The notes: generated from the sequence alone by a model not told the origin. 10,738 nucleotides of DNA from Chitinophagaceae bacterium (GCA_003456175.1 DMPB01000039.1:41974-52711); one strand, 5' to 3'. Positions 1-5,634 are shown, numbered from the stretch's first letter. A program made the numbers and translations.

Positions 1-11
1 TACGGCTAACT

Positions 12-395
12 TTATTCGAAATTGGCAATCATGCTAATTTCAACATTTACGCCCTTAGGTAGGCCACGCACAGCAACGGTTTCACGAGCTGGTGCTGTAT
101 CACCAAAAAAGCTTCCGTATACTTCATTCACATCGGAGAAATAAGCCATGTCGGTTAAGAAGATAGTTGTTTTAGCCACATGACTAAAGCTTAGACCAGC
201 CGCTGTTAAAATGGCTTGTAAGTTAAGCATACACTGTTGTGCCTCTGCTTTTGGGTCGCCAACAATGAGCTCGCCTGTAGCAGGTACCAATGGAATTTGT
301 CCGCTAATAAACAAAAGATTACCAGCTCTAACACTTTGGTTGTAAGGCCCAATGGGGGCTGGTGCATGAGGAGTATTAATGATTTGATTTGGCAT
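12..395 (-). CDS. ridA: RidA family enamine/imine deaminase
   Basis: This 127-residue protein belongs to the YjgF/YER057c/UK114 (RidA) family. In known members it hydrolyses reactive 2-aminoacrylate and related enamine/imine intermediates released by PLP enzymes, as a cytosolic homotrimer. Visible marks are APIGPYNQ near residues 13-20, SGQIP at 31-35, KTTIFLTD at 75-82 and the C-terminal block APARETVAVRGLPKGVNVEI. The PAR arginine (about residue 104) lines up with the catalytic Arg105 of E. coli RidA, and the late Glu (about 119) is also kept. Length matches the family. The frame stays open for 39 codons upstream, but the family normally begins just before the APxxIGPY block, so the ATG at 395 is chosen. 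The gene is divergent from the dehydrogenase-like gene, with about 78 bp between starts. Confidence 0.93.
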   Translation of the reverse strand: MPNQIINTPHAPAPIGPYNQSVRAGNLLFISGQIPLVPATGELIVGDPKAEAQQCMLNLQAILTAAGLSFSHVAKTTIFLTDMAYFSDVNEVYGSFFGDTAPARETVAVRGLPKGVNVEISMIANFE

Positions 396-427
396 ATCGT
401 TCACAATTTGAATGGCAATTTGCAGTA

Positions 428-456
428 TTTGCGTAAAGCTGCCAACTTTACCTTTG
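428..456 (+). promoter_or_regulatory. Candidate Bacteroidota-type promoter
   Basis: TTTG at 428-431 and TACCTTTG at 449-456 fit the TTTG/TAnnTTTG form with a 17-nt spacer. This would start transcription within about ten bases of the ATG codons at 465 and 474, giving an almost leaderless message for the dehydrogenase-like gene and tsaB. It is a consensus match only. Confidence 0.4.
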
Positions 457-473
457 TGCCCCAAATGAAACAC

Positions 474-1082
474 ATGACTATTGCCATTTATGCCAACGAG
501 TTGCAGCAGCAAGTTCTAACACAAAAATTTACCGAAAGGTATACGGTACAATTCTGTAACAGCTTCGCGGCTTTGGCTACATGTGAAGCGAGTGTGTATA
601 TTGATCTGTATTTCGACGAGCATTTACAACGGCTCGATAAGCCACATGCATGGGTGTTAGCACAGGCACTTACTGTTACCAATGAACAACTGCCCACCAA
701 TTATATTAGAATCAATGGTTGGTACGGTTTGCTACAGCAACCTGCTTTGCAGGTGTGTATACACCTTGCGGTAAATGCCGATGCACAAGCACTGATCAAC
801 AACTTAGGTTGGAAACCATTGGTTTGTCCGGATATTGTTGGCCTTATCAGTGCAAGAAGCATTGCCATGATTATCAACGAGGCATACTTTGCTTTAGCAG
901 AAAATGTTGCCACCAAAGCCGATATTGATATTGCTATGCAACTTGGTACCAACTATCCGTTCGGGCCATTTGACTGGAGTGAAAAAATAGGGTTGCAGCA
1001 GATACATCAATTATTGTTGGCATTAGCAGCAACCGACGATCGTTATGCACCAGCACCTGCATTAATCCAAGCCTTATCATAG
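474..1082 (+). CDS. 3-hydroxyacyl-CoA dehydrogenase-like protein lacking catalytic residues
   Basis: A protein of about 202 residues that resembles 3-hydroxyacyl-CoA dehydrogenase, mainly in the C-terminal helical domain: the stretch from CPDIVGLISARS through INEAYFALAENVATKADID to MQLGTNYPFGPFDW (about 118-167) follows the family pattern of 'INEA...G.A..edID.am..G.n.P.GP'. The N-terminal half is short and shows no GxGxxG dinucleotide-binding loop. By manual alignment the catalytic His/Glu pair of the family falls on Trp83 and Cys95, and the C-domain Asn on Ala127, so classical dehydrogenase activity is doubtful. The start could be 465 or 474; neither has a Shine-Dalgarno. The stop lies 4 nt before tsaB, so the two are probably co-transcribed. 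Function unknown; the name rests on fold similarity. Confidence 0.75.
   Translation: MTIAIYANELQQQVLTQKFTERYTVQFCNSFAALATCEASVYIDLYFDEHLQRLDKPHAWVLAQALTVTNEQLPTNYIRINGWYGLLQQPALQVCIHLAVNADAQALINNLGWKPLVCPDIVGLISARSIAMIINEAYFALAENVATKADIDIAMQLGTNYPFGPFDWSEKIGLQQIHQLLLALAATDDRYAPAPALIQALS
527..541 (+). repeat. Copy 1 of the CATTTACCGNAAGGT motif
   Basis: ATTTACCGAAAGGTA inside the dehydrogenase-like gene. ACC and GGT can pair around a GAAA tetraloop. This copy has A instead of the usual C before ATTT. Confidence 0.6.
763..777 (-). repeat. Copy 2 of the CATTTACCGNAAGGT motif
   Basis: CATTTACCGCAAGGT read on the minus strand, inside the same dehydrogenase-like gene as copy 1 and in the opposite orientation. 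The loop is GCAA. Confidence 0.6.
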
Positions 1083-1086
1083 TTTC

Positions 1087-1785
1087 ATGCAATCAATTTT
1101 ACTGCATATACACACAGCTACAGAACAAGCTTATGTTGCATTGAGCAAAGGAGATACATTGTTAGGAGAGCGTTCTAATAATGACAGTAAGCAACACGCT
1201 GCATTCTTACACGTTGCAATAGCAGAACTGATGCAATCGCTTTCAATGTCTATGTCGTCGATAGATGCAATTAGCATTAGCAATGGGCCGGGTAGTTATA
1301 CAGGACTACGCGTAGGGCTTGCTGCTGCCAAAGGCATGTGTTTTGCCTTACAAAAGCCTTTGATAGCATTGAATACATTAACAGTAATGGCTGCTGCCAT
1401 GCAACAATGCTTGTATCAAAAGCAATACACTATGCCTAGCGGTTTGCTATGTCCCATGATAGACGCAAGAAGAACAGAACTTTTTATGGCCGGCTACAAT
1501 GGAGTGCTAGAACCATTATTGGAGCCTTCGGCTATTGATATGCGTGATAATGACACATTGGAAAGATTGCTCAGCAAAGGAGATAACATATTTGTATTTG
1601 GAAGTGGTGCACAAAAATTTGCTGATTTTTTCCATCATTTTAACATTAATATGATACAAGATGCGTCACTTGTTTTGGCACAAGTGCAGTTGGCTTTAAA
1701 TGCCTATGAAAAAAGCCTTTTCGCCGACGTTGCCTATGCCGAACCTTACTACCTTAAACAAGTATATATTTCTGGTAGACATTAA
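1087..1785 (+). CDS. tsaB: tRNA t6A37 biosynthesis protein TsaB (YeaZ)
   Basis: TsaB is the non-catalytic ASKHA-fold partner of TsaD in the threonylcarbamoyl transferase complex that makes t6A at position 37 of ANN-decoding tRNAs, in the cytoplasm. The 232-residue length fits the family. The diagnostic motif GPGSYTGLRVG sits at about 67-77, MIDARRTELF at 124-133, and the C-terminal AEPYYLKQVYIS block at 218-229 is the usual Bacteroidota ending. The N-terminal strand reads LLHIHTATE where most TsaB proteins have a DTxTE motif, so the first Asp is His here. The ATG at 1087 is chosen because it places that strand at the very N-terminus. It lies 4 nt after the upstream gene, suggesting an operon. 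No hairpin terminator was seen after the stop. Confidence 0.93.
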   Translation: MQSILLHIHTATEQAYVALSKGDTLLGERSNNDSKQHAAFLHVAIAELMQSLSMSMSSIDAISISNGPGSYTGLRVGLAAAKGMCFALQKPLIALNTLTVMAAAMQQCLYQKQYTMPSGLLCPMIDARRTELFMAGYNGVLEPLLEPSAIDMRDNDTLERLLSKGDNIFVFGSGAQKFADFFHHFNINMIQDASLVLAQVQLALNAYEKSLFADVAYAEPYYLKQVYISGRH

Positions 1786-1809
1786 AATCTTATAATAATT
1801 ATTTAAAAG

Positions 1810-1842
1810 TTTGGATTAAAGAAATGTTTGCATATATATTTG
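1810..1842 (+). promoter_or_regulatory. Promoter of the arsR-type gene
   Basis: TTTG at 1810-1813 and TATATTTG at 1835-1842, separated by 21 nt, give a full match to the Bacteroidota TTTG-N19-23-TAnnTTTG promoter. Transcription would start near 1848, leaving a leader of about 30 nt. This is the best promoter match in the window. Confidence 0.65.
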
Positions 1843-1858
1843 CCCGTCAGCATTTCTT
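1819..1858. promoter_or_regulatory. Inverted repeat around the arsR -7 element, possible operator
   Basis: AAGAAATG at 1819-1826 and CATTTCTT at 1851-1858 are perfect 8-bp inverted arms 32 bp apart centre to centre, about three helical turns. They flank the TATATTTG element. Autoregulation by the dimeric winged-helix protein encoded next is an inference. Confidence 0.4.
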
Positions 1859-1879
1859 AATAACTCAAAATTTTTCATC

Positions 1880-2224
1880 ATGGCTAGTTCATTAAACAGC
1901 TTTAGCATTACAAATCCTGCAGATAAGAGCAGCGTACGTATTGATACTGTAGCTAGTAAAAAAGCCGCTCTAACTTTAAGAGCTCTAAACCACAAGTTGC
2001 GTCAGCAAATGATCAAGTTGATCGACGACAACAAACAAATGCCAGTTACTCAGATTTATGTTAAGCTTCGTTTAGAGCAATCTGTTGCTTCTCAACACTT
2101 AGCAATACTTCGTCGTGCTGAGTTGGTTGAAACTCGCCGCGATGGTAAGTTCATTTTCTACACTGTTAATTATGCTCGTATTAAAGAGGTAATGAAGTTT
2201 GTAGAAGATCTTACTAAAAAGTAA
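1880..2224 (+). CDS. ArsR-family winged-helix transcriptional regulator
   Basis: A 114-residue winged helix-turn-helix protein of ArsR/SmtB type, expected to bind DNA as a dimer. The recognition-helix region SVASQHLAILRRAELV is at about 68-83 and the wing, RRDGKFIFYTVN, at 86-97; the latter fits the family's 'R.G....Y.l' hairpin. There is no cysteine, no ELCVCDL metal site, and thus neither the metal sites of ArsR/SmtB nor the Cys pair of sulfide-responsive BigR/SqrR proteins; the signal it senses cannot be read from sequence. Arg codons are mainly CGT, which may point to high expression. It sits just upstream of the CstB-like gene, so control of sulfur detoxification is plausible but unproven. 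The ATG at 1880 follows a strong promoter match. Confidence 0.85.
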   Translation: MASSLNSFSITNPADKSSVRIDTVASKKAALTLRALNHKLRQQMIKLIDDNKQMPVTQIYVKLRLEQSVASQHLAILRRAELVETRRDGKFIFYTVNYARIKEVMKFVEDLTKK

Positions 2225-2248
2225 TTCAGGCACACCCCGCAATTCTTT

Positions 2249-2295
2249 AACCTTTTGGCTTGTTACCGTATGGTATATTTGCCAAAAGGTTTTTT
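2249..2295 (+). terminator. Hairpin plus T-tract between arsR and cstB (terminator, attenuator or operator)
   Basis: Perfect 11-bp inverted arms, AACCTTTTGGC at 2249-2259 and GCCAAAAGGTT at 2281-2291, enclose 21 nt and run into a six-T tract (2290-2295). The cstB ATG is at 2297. The loop holds a small nested hairpin, TACC-GTAT-GGTA (2264-2275). It has the form of an intrinsic terminator for arsR transcripts, but it also covers a candidate cstB promoter and would hide the cstB start region in any read-through RNA. Confidence 0.55.
2254..2281 (+). promoter_or_regulatory. Candidate cstB promoter inside the inverted repeat
   Basis: TTTG (2254-2257) and TATATTTG (2274-2281) resemble the Bacteroidota promoter, though the 16-nt spacer is slightly short. 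The start site would fall near 2288, about ten bases before the ATG. Both boxes overlap the arms of the 2249-2291 repeat. Confidence 0.35.
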
Positions 2296-2296
2296 C

Positions 2297-3709
2297 ATGT
2301 ATATACAACAATTATACACCAACTGCTTAAGTGAAGCAGCTTATTACATTGAAAGCAATGGCGAAGCGGCCATCATAGACCCACTACGCGATATAGATGC
2401 TTACTTGCAATTGGCAAAAGAGCGTAATACAACCATCAAGTACATTTTTGAAACGCATTTTCATGCCGACTTTGTAAGTGGTCACCTCGATTTAAGCAAA
2501 GCAACAGGGGCGCCCATTATTTATGGACCGAATACAGTTACGCAATTCCCAGTAACTGTTGCTACAGATGGGCAAATTTTTCCATTAGGTAATATTAGTT
2601 TCAAAGTATTACATACGCCGGGTCATACGATGGAAAGTAGTTGCTATCTCTTGCTCAACGAACAAGGTGAAGCCGATGCTATTTTCACAGGCGATACATT
2701 GTTTGTTGGCGATGTAGGAAGGCCCGATTTGGCTCAAAAAGGTGCCGATTTAACGATGGAAGATTTAGCTGGTATTTTATACGATAGCTTGCAAAACAAA
2801 ATCATACCCTTGGCCGATCATGTGAAAGTATATCCAGCACACGGCCCAGGTAGTAGCTGTGGCAAAAACTTAGGTCCGAATACACATAGCACTATTGGCG
2901 AAGAAAAAGCTACCAATTATGCGTTACAGCCACAGTCAAAAGCTGAATTTGTAAAAGCAGTAACAGAAGGCTTGCAAGCACCACCGCAGTATTTCCCTAT
3001 CAATGCTATGATTAACAAGCAAGGTTACGAGGCATTAGATGCAGTGATAGCAAAAGGTATGCAGCCGCTTGATATTGCAGCTGTAAAACTGCTCATGAAA
3101 AAAGATAATGTACTACTACTCGATACACGAAAAGCAACCACCTTCACGCAAGGGTTTATACCAAGTAGTATCAGTATTGGTTTAGAAGGCCGCTTCGCAG
3201 AATGGGCGGGCAGCTTGTTACCTTTCGATGTTACACTCGTACTTATTACTGAGCAAGGCAAAGAGCAAGAAAGTATTGTACGATTGGCACGGGTTGGTTT
3301 CAGCAATTTTGCAGGTCATGTGGCTGGTGGTTTTGAAGCTTGGCAAGCAGCCGGTGAACGTATCGATATGATTATTGATGTGGAAGCCGATGAAATGGCA
3401 ATGGACTTACCTTTTGATGATAATTTAGTGGTGCTAGATGTACGTAAAGAAGTGGAATATGCCGATGGCCATGTGAAAGATGCTGTGAATATTCCTTTAC
3501 ATACCTTAACAGATCCTGGAAGCATGTCGCAAATTGAAGATACTGATAACTTGTATGTGCATTGTGCAGGGGGGTATCGTAGCGTAATTGCAGCAAGCAT
3601 GCTTAAGAAGCAGGGTATTCACAACCTGCGTAATGTTTTGGGTGGTTGGAACAGTATTAAGCAGCAAGAAAAAATTACAATTGAAAAAGAAAAGGCAGTA
3701 CTTAACTAA
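2297..3709 (+). CDS. CstB-like persulfide dioxygenase with two rhodanese domains
   Basis: A 470-residue protein with an N-terminal metallo-beta-lactamase fold of the ETHE1/persulfide dioxygenase type followed by two rhodanese modules, the architecture of staphylococcal CstB, which oxidises low-molecular-weight persulfides to thiosulfate using Fe(II). Visible metal-site motifs are HFHADF (His54, His56, Asp58), TPGH (His110), TGDT (Asp133) and PAH (His182). GSSCGKN (Cys188) resembles the active-site-proximal cysteine motif of CstB. The first rhodanese domain (about 260-355) has no cysteine in its loop and is probably structural. The second (about 375-457) carries HCAGGYRS with catalytic Cys423. 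The start at 2297 (MYIQQLYTNC) matches the usual family N-terminus; a TTG and an ATG further upstream lie inside the hairpin. Probably cytosolic. The neighbouring ArsR-type gene may regulate it. Confidence 0.9.
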   Translation: MYIQQLYTNCLSEAAYYIESNGEAAIIDPLRDIDAYLQLAKERNTTIKYIFETHFHADFVSGHLDLSKATGAPIIYGPNTVTQFPVTVATDGQIFPLGNISFKVLHTPGHTMESSCYLLLNEQGEADAIFTGDTLFVGDVGRPDLAQKGADLTMEDLAGILYDSLQNKIIPLADHVKVYPAHGPGSSCGKNLGPNTHSTIGEEKATNYALQPQSKAEFVKAVTEGLQAPPQYFPINAMINKQGYEALDAVIAKGMQPLDIAAVKLLMKKDNVLLLDTRKATTFTQGFIPSSISIGLEGRFAEWAGSLLPFDVTLVLITEQGKEQESIVRLARVGFSNFAGHVAGGFEAWQAAGERIDMIIDVEADEMAMDLPFDDNLVVLDVRKEVEYADGHVKDAVNIPLHTLTDPGSMSQIEDTDNLYVHCAGGYRSVIAASMLKKQGIHNLRNVLGGWNSIKQQEKITIEKEKAVLN

Positions 3710-3718
3710 ATGCGTTTT

Positions 3719-3734
3719 CATTTGCCGTAAGGCA
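3719..3734 (+). repeat. Copy 3 of the motif, variant CATTTGCCGTAAGGCA
   Basis: Ten bases after the cstB stop. The stem is GCC/GGC in place of ACC/GGT, so the two sides change together, with the GTAA loop kept. Confidence 0.6.
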
Positions 3735-3749
3735 TTTTTATAAGCATAT

Positions 3750-3775
3750 AAAAGGGGCTTTAAAGCCCCTTTTTT
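3750..3775. terminator. Bidirectional intrinsic terminator between cstB and asd
   Basis: A perfect 24-base palindrome (3750-3773) with a GGGGC/GCCCC core, A-rich on the left and followed by Ts on the right, so it can terminate both the + strand cstB transcript and the - strand asd transcript. It lies midway between the two convergent stop codons. Confidence 0.88.
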
Positions 3776-3783
3776 GTATTATA

Positions 3784-3798
3784 ACCTTGCGGTAAATG
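3784..3798 (-). repeat. Copy 4 of the CATTTACCGNAAGGT motif
   Basis: CATTTACCGCAAGGT on the minus strand, in the asd 3' untranslated region. With copy 3 it flanks the bidirectional terminator in inverted orientation. Confidence 0.6.
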
Positions 3799-3818
3799 AA
3801 CGTTCAATCAACGAATCA

Positions 3819-4811
3819 TTACAATAAATGATTGTCGAGCAAATAACGAGCTATTTGTACTGCGTTGGTAGCTGCACCTTTACGAAGGTTATCACTTACT
3901 ATCCACATATTGAGGGTGTTAGGTTGCGTTTCATCTCTACGTAAGCGGCCTACAAAAACCTCATCTTTCTCATGTGCCCACAAAGGCATCGGATATACTT
4001 GTGCAGCTACATCATCTTGCAACACCACACCAGGAGCATTGCTTAATAAATTACGTACTGTAGCAATATCAAAGTCTTGTTCAAATTCAACATTTACGCT
4101 CTCGCTGTGGCCACCCATTACAGGGATGCGAACAGTAGTGCTAGTAACTTTAATATTGTTGCTGCCCATAATTTTTTGTGTTTCCAAAATCATCTTCATC
4201 TCTTCTTTCGTGTAGCCATTTTCTAAGAATACATCTATTTGCGGAATCACATTCAAATCAATGGGGTATTTGTATGCCATTGGGTAATCGGCTGCTTTAT
4301 TGCGTTCTCCCATTAATTGTTCTACTGCTTTAACGCCAGTTCCGGTGACACTTTGATAGGTACTTACTACAATTCTTTTAATGGTATATGCCTGATGTAG
4401 TGGTTGCAGTGCTACCACCATTTGTATGGTACTACAGTTGGGGTTGGCAATAATAAAATCGTCTTTAGTGAGTACATGTGCATTCACTTCGGGTACTACT
4501 AATTTTTTGGTAGCATCCATACGCCAGGCACTACTGTTGTCAATTACCTTAATGCCTGCTGCTGCAAATTGTGGTGCCCATTCCAACGAAGTACTGCCGC
4601 CTGCACTGAACAATGCAATTGCGGGCTTTGCATTAATGGCATCTTGCATGCTTACAACATGGTATGTTTTGCCCTGAAATTCAATGGGCTTACCTACCGA
4701 TTTTTCAGAGGCAACTGGTATGAGTTCCGTTACCGGAAATTGCTGTTCGGCCAGCACTTGCAACATTTTGGTACCTACTAAGCCGGTGGCACCTACAACG
4801 GCTACTTTCAT
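3819..4811 (-). CDS. asd: Aspartate-semialdehyde dehydrogenase
   Basis: Asd reduces L-aspartyl phosphate to aspartate semialdehyde with NADPH, the branch point to lysine/diaminopimelate, threonine, isoleucine and methionine; it is cytosolic. The 330-residue protein has the nucleotide loop GATGLVG (7-13), a SAGG motif (69-72), the catalytic nucleophile in NPNCSTIQ (Cys126), STYQSVTGTG (Gln153) and the acid/base His235 in MGGHSES, with the substrate-binding Arg at about 228 (RIPV). Length is typical. The frame is open for 28 codons further upstream, but that extension would be read through the leader terminator hairpin and has no family counterpart, so the ATG at 4811 (MKVAVVGATG) is used. The A-rich stretch before the ATG is usual for Bacteroidota. 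Expression is likely controlled by the attenuator-like leader upstream. Confidence 0.96.
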   Translation of the reverse strand: MKVAVVGATGLVGTKMLQVLAEQQFPVTELIPVASEKSVGKPIEFQGKTYHVVSMQDAINAKPAIALFSAGGSTSLEWAPQFAAAGIKVIDNSSAWRMDATKKLVVPEVNAHVLTKDDFIIANPNCSTIQMVVALQPLHQAYTIKRIVVSTYQSVTGTGVKAVEQLMGERNKAADYPMAYKYPIDLNVIPQIDVFLENGYTKEEMKMILETQKIMGSNNIKVTSTTVRIPVMGGHSESVNVEFEQDFDIATVRNLLSNAPGVVLQDDVAAQVYPMPLWAHEKDEVFVGRLRRDETQPNTLNMWIVSDNLRKGAATNAVQIARYLLDNHLL

Positions 4812-4838
4812 TGGTTTTTGTTTTTTTGCTTGCTTTAT

Positions 4839-4866
4839 AAAAAAAGCCCTCCGTTGTTGGAAGGCT
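4839..4866 (-). terminator. Leader terminator (attenuator) upstream of asd
   Basis: On the minus strand AGCCTTCC (4866-4859), loop AACAAC (4858-4853) and GGAGGGCT (4852-4845) form an 8-bp stem with one G-U pair, followed by an unbroken T run to 4839. It is 27 nt upstream of the asd ATG and in the sense orientation, so it would end transcription before asd unless prevented. Confidence 0.75.
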
Positions 4867-4901
4867 CTATCATATGATGGTACATAAAAGCACAAAGCCT
4901 T
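4861..4901 (-). promoter_or_regulatory. Candidate antiterminator helix in the asd leader
   Basis: AAGGCTTTGT (minus strand, 4901-4892), which begins within the leader-peptide stop codon, can pair with ATAGAGCCTT (4870-4861) over 10 bp including two G-U pairs. The second segment contains the 5' arm of the terminator, so the two helices exclude each other. A ribosome sitting at the leader stop codon would cover the first segment and favour termination. Confidence 0.6.
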
Positions 4902-4953
4902 ACCTTCTGGTAATGTTCTGTTTCTTAGTTGCTTTTAGGTAGTTGATTTTCAT
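4900..4953 (-). CDS. Candidate asd leader peptide (17 codons)
   Basis: The ATG at 4953 opens MKINYLKATKKQNITRR and ends with TAA at 4900. Eleven of 17 residues belong to the aspartate family (four Lys, two Thr, two Ile, two Asn and the Met), which suits sensing of the products made from aspartate semialdehyde. Its stop codon overlaps the first arm of the antiterminator, and a 5-bp stem TTACC-AGAA-GGTAA covers its last codons, the arrangement of a classical translating-ribosome attenuator. No Shine-Dalgarno is seen and the candidate promoter lies only a few bases upstream. No homologue is known to me; the call rests on position, composition and the RNA folds. Confidence 0.6.
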   Translation of the reverse strand: MKINYLKATKKQNITRR

Positions 4954-4960
4954 GACGGTG

Positions 4961-4991
4961 CGAAAATATTATGTTGGCCTTTACAGGCAAA
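4961..4991 (-). promoter_or_regulatory. Candidate asd leader promoter
   Basis: On the minus strand TTTG (4991-4988) and TATTTTCG (4968-4961) are separated by 19 nt. The -7 box differs from TAnnTTTG at one base. The start site would be within a few bases of the leader-peptide ATG at 4953. Confidence 0.4.
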
Positions 4992-4998
4992 AAAAATA

Positions 4999-5601
4999 TC
5001 ATTTTGCTGCATCTTTCCATTGCCAAAGATGTAGGCATGCATAGGTTTTGTAGGGCTCCCATTTCTTTGAAATCGTAAGCATACGTTGTTTCATAGCTTT
5101 TTTGTCGGTAGCATCTATTTTGTAAAGTCTACACATGGCTTGTTGAATACCTAGATCGTCAACTGCAAAAACATTTGGTCTTGCCAGGCTAAACATTAAC
5201 AGCATTTCTATTGTCCATCGACCAACCCCTTTAATAGGAAGTAGTAGTTCAATAATGGCATCCTCAGTGTGTTTGGCCAAAGCGGTATCGGTAATACTAT
5301 GTTCTAAGCAGTATGCAGCTACATTTTTTACGTAAGTAACTTTTGCATAACTCAATCCAATATTTCTAAGTGCTTCATCCGATAAGGTTAAAACCTTTTT
5401 AGGGGAAGGGTTTTTAGTACCACATAGTGTGAGAAAACGTTGGTAAATAACATCGGCTACTTTGGTGCTGAGTTGTTGCCCCATAATACTCCGCATAAGT
5501 TGTAGTGGAATATTTTTTTGTAAGGTTAGCGCAGGCAACGGTTCCCGAACAATTGAAGCTAATTTTTTGTCTTTTTGCAAGAAGTGTTGAACGTATTCCA
5601 T
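4999..5601 (-). CDS. HhH-GPD DNA glycosylase (AlkA/DNA-3-methyladenine glycosylase type)
   Basis: A 200-residue helix-hairpin-helix GPD protein of the AlkA/MAG group, which removes alkylated bases such as 3-methyladenine by cutting the N-glycosidic bond in base excision repair. Visible are SIMGQQLSTKVAD (38-50), typical of the AlkA-like start of the domain, the hairpin LPIKGVGRWTIEM (121-133), and FAVDDLGIQ (145-153), in which the second Asp (Asp149) aligns with the catalytic Asp of AlkA and EndoIII. No iron-sulfur cluster cysteines are present. It lacks the separate N-terminal domain of E. coli AlkA, which is common for compact homologues. It is divergent from mnmD with 38 bp between starts, and ends just before the asd leader promoter, with no clear terminator of its own. 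Exact lesion range cannot be told from sequence. Confidence 0.88.
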   Translation of the reverse strand: MEYVQHFLQKDKKLASIVREPLPALTLQKNIPLQLMRSIMGQQLSTKVADVIYQRFLTLCGTKNPSPKKVLTLSDEALRNIGLSYAKVTYVKNVAAYCLEHSITDTALAKHTEDAIIELLLPIKGVGRWTIEMLLMFSLARPNVFAVDDLGIQQAMCRLYKIDATDKKAMKQRMLTISKKWEPYKTYACLHLWQWKDAAK

Positions 5602-5606
5602 CGATA

Positions 5607-5634
5607 CAAAATAACCAATAAAATGAAGCTACAA
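5607..5634 (-). promoter_or_regulatory. Weak candidate promoter for the glycosylase
   Basis: On the minus strand TTG (5634-5632) and TTATTTTG (5614-5607) are 17 nt apart. The -7 box is imperfect and sits only a few bases from the ATG at 5601, so the message would be near leaderless. Confidence 0.25.

Noticed and set aside
396..512. N-terminal extension of RidA
   Set aside because: The 39 extra residues do not resemble the family and would overlap the start of the divergent gene.
740..754. Hairpin ACCTGC-TTT-GCAGGT inside the dehydrogenase-like gene
   Set aside because: A 6-bp stem within coding sequence with no T-tract is expected occasionally by chance; it lacks the CCGNAAGG core.
2255..2296. 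Upstream TTG (2255) or ATG (2270) start of the CstB-like gene
   Set aside because: Both lie inside the hairpin and add residues not found in the family, whose N-terminus fits MYIQQLYTNC at 2297.
4728..4741. TTCCG-TTAC-CGGAA within asd as another copy of the iterated motif
   Set aside because: It has a GTAA loop on the minus strand but lacks the CATTT flank and the CCGNAAGG core, so it was not counted.
4812..4895. In-frame N-terminal extension of asd to an ATG at 4895
   Set aside because: It would encode 28 basic residues with no family counterpart and run across the leader terminator hairpin; MKVAVVGATG at 4811 is the normal Asd start.
4977..4988. GCCT-TTAC-AGGC near the end of the glycosylase gene as a motif copy or terminator
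   Set aside because: It has a GTAA loop on the minus strand but differs in stem and flank, is only 4 bp, has no T-tract, and lies upstream rather than downstream of the glycosylase stop relative to a clear terminator form.
4812..4998. Lysine riboswitch upstream of asd
   Set aside because: The leader is too short for a lysine aptamer and none of its characteristic junction structure is visible; the short ORF with exclusive helices explains it better.
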